A stretch of 64,000 bases of DNA from JALORV01 sp035429725 (lineage in GTDB: Bacteria; Pseudomonadota; Gammaproteobacteria; Burkholderiales; Burkholderiaceae_F), in assembly GCA_035429725.1 (NCBI GenBank), contig DAOMFI010000001.1, positions 1 to 64,000 on the forward strand, given 5' to 3'. The notes beneath the pieces are model-generated. The model did no database searches and was not told the origin of the DNA. It was given only the letters and a program-made list of their open reading frames with translations. Both the position numbers and the translations under genes were made by a program. Positions 60,923 through 64,000 of this stretch are shown one piece after another. Within the stretch, counting starts at the first letter, position 1. Each line of letters starts with the position of its first letter.

Positions 60923-60988
60923 CGTTATCGTGTTGTTGGCGCCCTGAGAGGACGCAGTATTCTGAACGAATTGATGCGACGGTCCAAA

Positions 60989-61753
60989 TCAGGTCAGCGT
61001 GTTGCGATAGTGGTAATGCGTCGTCTCGTACAGGCCGCGCCGCACTTCGACAGGACGGTCGCCGTATGAATACGAAACGCGCTCGACCAGCAGCAGGGGC
61101 GAACGCTCGCCCACGCCGAGCAGTTCCGCCGCAGCGCGATCGGCACTGACTGCCCTGAGGTTCTCTTCCGCGCGGATCATGCGTATACCGAACTCGGTCT
61201 CGAAGAGGCCATAAAGCGGACCCTTGTATTCGGCGAGCCGCTCCGCGGTCAGTCCCTTGAACTGCGCGCCCGGCAGCCAGATCTCCTCGACCACGATCGG
61301 ATCCGCACCGAAGCTCAGCAGGCGGCGCAGGTAAACGACAGCATCGCCGGTGCGCAGTTCGAGCAAACGTGCGATGTCCGCCGATGCCCGTGTGCGCCGG
61401 CATTCGAGGAAGCGGCTTTGCGGCGCGGCGGGTTCGCCTTCGTCGGGAATGACGCGCAGGAAACGGAACTGAGCGCGTGGCTCATGGTGGGTGGCAACGA
61501 AGGTCCCCTTGCCCTGCCGGCGCACGAGCAGGTTTTCCGCCGCCAGTTCATCGACCGCCTTGCGCACAGTCCCCTGGCTGACCTGGAAGCGCGCTGCCAG
61601 CTCGATCTCGCTGGGGATCAGTTCGCCGGGCTTCCACTCGCCCTGATCCAGGCTCTTCAGCACCAGATCCTTGATCTGGCGATACAGCGGCGAGAACACC
61701 GGCGGCCGCGCGGGCCGGGCCGGGGCCTCAGTCGAGTCGTCGTTCGTGGCCAC
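60989..61753 (-). CDS. GntR-family (HutC/UTRA) regulator of the TCA cluster
   Basis: 254 residues. A winged helix N terminus (PLYRQIKDLVLKSLDQGEWKPGELIPSEIELAARFQVSQGTVRKAVDELAAENLLVRRQGKGTFV) and a C-terminal UTRA ligand domain (DAVVYLRRLLSFGADPIVVEEIWLP, RMIRAEENLRAVSADRAAAELLGVGERSPLLLVERVSYSYGDRPVE). First gene of the sdhCDAB-sdhE-gltA unit and divergent from mdh; a 20-bp palindrome lies 51 bp upstream of its start. Its effector is likely a small carboxylic acid of the cycle; this is inference. Confidence 0.9.
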   Translation of the reverse strand: MATNDDSTEAPARPARPPVFSPLYRQIKDLVLKSLDQGEWKPGELIPSEIELAARFQVSQGTVRKAVDELAAENLLVRRQGKGTFVATHHEPRAQFRFLRVIPDEGEPAAPQSRFLECRRTRASADIARLLELRTGDAVVYLRRLLSFGADPIVVEEIWLPGAQFKGLTAERLAEYKGPLYGLFETEFGIRMIRAEENLRAVSADRAAAELLGVGERSPLLLVERVSYSYGDRPVEVRRGLYETTHYHYRNTLT

Positions 61754-61804
61754 GGAGCGATTTCAGCACAGGCTGAGCAGTGATGTGTGACCTGGATTAA
61801 ATCA

Positions 61805-61824
61805 TATGTCTTATATAAGATATA
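61805..61824. promoter_or_regulatory. Probable GntR operator between gntR and mdh
   Basis: TATGTCTTATATAAGATATA, a 20-bp palindrome with one mismatched pair and a perfect 12-bp core TCTTATATAAGA. It stands out as AT-rich in GC-rich DNA. It overlaps a perfect -10 TATAAT on the plus strand (61821-61826) and a TATGAT on the minus strand (61806-61801), so binding would block both divergent promoters. Confidence 0.75.
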
Positions 61825-61826
61825 AT
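61821..61826 (+). promoter_or_regulatory. mdh: -10 element for mdh transcription
   Basis: TATAAT at 61821-61826; the best -35 is TTAAAT (61797-61802, 18-bp spacer). Transcription from here gives an mdh leader of about 330 nt. That leader (61830-62160) contains no credible gene; it is pyrimidine-rich in places and could hold a second promoter. Confidence 0.45.
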
Positions 61827-62160
61827 AACAATGCCCGACGTGCCGATTCCTTGCCATTGCGCCCACTTCCTGCCACTTCCCGCCGCCCCGGATGGATCGC
61901 CCGCTGCCAGCTGACCGCCCACCCAGCTTCACCCGGACGCGCCCAGCGCTGCGGGGTACGGACGCGCCGGCGGGCGGCGGCATTCCTGCCGCGGACACTG
62001 AGCCGGATCACTGCGCGCGCCGATTCGCAGCAGTACACTCGACCGGCTTTCCCGGCCGCGTTTGTGAGCGGCCTCGCGATACCGAACGCACGCTTCTCGT
62101 CCTGCCTCCGCCCGCGCCCGAATCCATCATCACCACTCGCACCTCCAGGAGACCATTCCC

Positions 62161-63147
62161 ATGAGCAAAGCACCCGTACGCGTTGCCGTCACCGGCGCAG
62201 CCGGCCAGATCGGGTATTCGATCCTCTTCCGCATTGCCTCGGGTGAAATGCTCGGCAAGGATCAGCCGGTAATCCTGCAGTTGCTCGAGATTCCGGACGA
62301 GAAGGCTCAGAAGGCGCTCAAGGGCGTCATGATGGAACTGGACGACTGCGCGTTCCCGCTGCTTGCCGGGATGGAAGCCCACAGCGACCCGGCGACCGCC
62401 TTCAAGGACACCGAGATTGCACTGCTGGTCGGCGCCCGTCCGCGCGGACCCGGAATGGAGCGCAAGGACCTGCTGGCCGCCAATGCGCAGATCTTCACCG
62501 CGCAAGGCAAGGCGCTCGACAAGTCGGCCAGCCGAAACGTCAAGGTGCTTGTCGTCGGCAATCCGGCCAACACGAATGCGTACATCGCGATGAAATCGGC
62601 GCCATCGCTGCCCAAGGGCAACTTCACGGCAATGATGCGGCTCGACCACAACCGTGCGCTGTCGCAGCTGGCCGCCAAGACCGGCAAGCCCGTGGCCTCG
62701 ATCGAGAAGCTGGTCGTGTGGGGCAACCACTCGCCCACGATGTACCCGGACCTGCGCTTCGCGACCATCGGCGGCCAGCCGGCCAAGCCGATGATCGATG
62801 ACGCCTGGTACCGCGACACCTACATGCCAACCGTCGGCAAGCGCGGCGCGGCGATCATCGAGGCGCGCGGACTCTCGTCGGCGGCTTCGGCCGCCAACGC
62901 GGCGATTGACCACATCCGCGACTGGGTGCTCGGAACCAATGGTCGCTGGGTCACGATGGGCGTCCCCTCGGACGGCGGCTACGGCATTCCGGAAGAGATC
63001 ATCTACGGCGTGCCGTGCACCTGCGCCGGCGGCAAGTACGAAGTCGTCAAGGGGCTCGCGATCGACGAGTTCTCGCGCGGCAAGATGGACAACACGCTGA
63101 AGGAACTGCTCGAAGAACGCGACGGCGTCAAGCATCTGCTGGGTTGA
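62161..63147 (+). CDS. mdh: Malate dehydrogenase
   Basis: 328 residues, with GGAG 9 nt upstream of the ATG. Oxidises malate to oxaloacetate with NAD+. NAD-binding VAVTGAAGQIGYSILFRIASGEM near residue 10, substrate-loop RPRGPGMERKDLL, VGNPANTNAYIAMKSAPSLP, MMRLDHNRALSQLA and the catalytic His in VWGNHSPTMYPD. The type common in beta- and gammaproteobacteria. Divergent from gntR. Confidence 0.97.
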   Translation: MSKAPVRVAVTGAAGQIGYSILFRIASGEMLGKDQPVILQLLEIPDEKAQKALKGVMMELDDCAFPLLAGMEAHSDPATAFKDTEIALLVGARPRGPGMERKDLLAANAQIFTAQGKALDKSASRNVKVLVVGNPANTNAYIAMKSAPSLPKGNFTAMMRLDHNRALSQLAAKTGKPVASIEKLVVWGNHSPTMYPDLRFATIGGQPAKPMIDDAWYRDTYMPTVGKRGAAIIEARGLSSAASAANAAIDHIRDWVLGTNGRWVTMGVPSDGGYGIPEEIIYGVPCTCAGGKYEVVKGLAIDEFSRGKMDNTLKELLEERDGVKHLLG

Positions 63148-63182
63148 ACGCAATCGAGAGCCGAAGACGAGGAGACAAGCGC

Positions 63183-64000
63183 ATGAGCCGATCCGCCGGA
63201 GCCCGCTTCCGCCAGGCACTGAAGGAGGAACAGCCGCTGCAGATCGTCGGCACCATCATCGCCAACCATGCGTTGATGGCGCGGCATACCGGGTTCCGCG
63301 CGATCTATCTCTCGGGCGGAGGCGTGGCAGCCGGCTCGCTTGGAATGCCGGATCTCGGCATCAACACGCTCGACGACGTCCTGACCGATACGCGACGCAT
63401 CACCGATGTCTGCGATGTGCCGCTGCTGGTCGACATCGACACCGGCTTCGGGCCGAGCGCCTTCAACATCGCGCGCACGGTCAAGTCGCTGATCAAGGCC
63501 GGCGCCGCCGCCTGTCACATCGAGGACCAGGTCGGCGCCAAGCGCTGCGGGCACCGGCCCGGCAAGGAAATCGTCACAACCGACGAGATGGTCGACCGGG
63601 TCAGGGCAGCGGCCGACGCCAAGACCGACCCGGAGTTCTTCCTGATCGCGCGCACCGATGCCATTGCCGTCGAAGGCATCGATCGCGCGATCGAACGCGC
63701 CGTCGCCTGCGTCGAGGCCGGCGCGGACGGCATATTTGCCGAGGCAGCCAGGGATCTCGCAACCTACCGCCGGTTCGTCGATGCCGTGAAGGTGCCGGTC
63801 CTCGCCAACATCACCGAGTTCGGCGCAACGCCGCTGTTCAGCGTGCAGGAGCTCGGCGCGTCCGGCGTGGCGATGGTGCTCTATCCGTTGTCCGCCTTCC
63901 GCGCGATGAACAAGGCTGCCCTCAATGTCTACACCGCCCTGCGCCGCGATGGCAGCCAGCAGGCTGTCGTCGACACGATGCAGACGCGGATGGAGCTGTA
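63183..64000 (+). CDS. prpB: Methylisocitrate lyase PrpB (3' end outside the window)
   Basis: At least 272 residues, cut by the window end. The enzyme splits 2-methylisocitrate to pyruvate and succinate in propionate use. IYLSGGGVAAGSLGMPDLG, VDIDTGFG with the metal aspartates, HIEDQVGAKRCGHRPGKEIV with the KRCGH catalytic motif, and ARTDAIAVEGIDRAIERA are those of PrpB rather than isocitrate lyase. 35 bp after mdh, with GAGGAGA upstream, so in the same transcript. Links propionyl-CoA use to the cycle. Confidence 0.94.
   Translation, partial: MSRSAGARFRQALKEEQPLQIVGTIIANHALMARHTGFRAIYLSGGGVAAGSLGMPDLGINTLDDVLTDTRRITDVCDVPLLVDIDTGFGPSAFNIARTVKSLIKAGAAACHIEDQVGAKRCGHRPGKEIVTTDEMVDRVRAAADAKTDPEFFLIARTDAIAVEGIDRAIERAVACVEAGADGIFAEAARDLATYRRFVDAVKVPVLANITEFGATPLFSVQELGASGVAMVLYPLSAFRAMNKAALNVYTALRRDGSQQAVVDTMQTRMEL

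Overview
This window looks like high-GC betaproteobacterial chromosome, most like Burkholderiales or Rhodocyclales, from a draft or metagenome assembly (there is a 100-N scaffold gap at 45309-45408). The assignment rests on gene order remembered from those groups: bamD / rluD-pgeF-phaC-phaA-phaB, sucA-odhB-lpd-zapE, and gntR-sdhCDAB-sdhE-gltA divergent from mdh and prpB. No tRNA, rRNA, IS element, prophage or CRISPR array was seen.

Layout. 1-6 kb: histidine kinase tail, DUF4241 protein, ispF-ispD (isoprenoid precursors) and mfd (transcription-coupled repair). 6-8.3 kb: a small membrane protein, then an NsrR-type regulator divergent from a group III truncated haemoglobin and a second small membrane protein, with two dyads between them that look like NsrR operators. 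8.5-17.4 kb: DUF885 hydrolase, VOC protein, serB, a cupredoxin, a MepK-like peptidase, bktB, an outer-membrane protein, a GST and rimO. 17.4-27.5 kb: polyhydroxyalkanoate locus (phaR, phaB, phaA, phaC), interrupted by a Fe3+-type ABC importer and a parvulin lipoprotein. 27.7-34.2 kb: pgeF, rluD, bamD, a DinG/YoaA helicase, a YdcH-like protein, a PP2C phosphatase and a coiled-coil exported protein. 34.2-41.4 kb: 2-oxoglutarate dehydrogenase genes (sucA, odhB, lpd) with a PspC-type gene inside and zapE at the end.

41.6-54.5 kb is the unusual part. About 13 kb on the plus strand encodes two complete two-subunit 2-oxoacid:ferredoxin oxidoreductases, a GltD-like iron-sulfur flavoprotein (KorC type), an NfnAB-type ferredoxin:NADP+ transhydrogenase and a 743-residue protein of unknown function ending in a [4Fe-4S]-type ferredoxin module. 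It starts back-to-back with sucA, so the NAD-linked and ferredoxin-linked routes of 2-oxoacid oxidation diverge from one 288-bp region. The set could balance NADH, NADPH and reduced ferredoxin.

54.5-64 kb: a ComB-like phosphatase, a DUF4124 protein, then the core TCA cluster gltA-sdhE-sdhB-sdhA-sdhD-sdhC-gntR on the minus strand, divergent from mdh and prpB (truncated by the window end). A near-perfect 20-bp palindrome between gntR and mdh is the likely GntR operator. Overall the genes suggest a respiring heterotroph that stores PHA, responds to nitric oxide and also runs ferredoxin-dependent redox chemistry.
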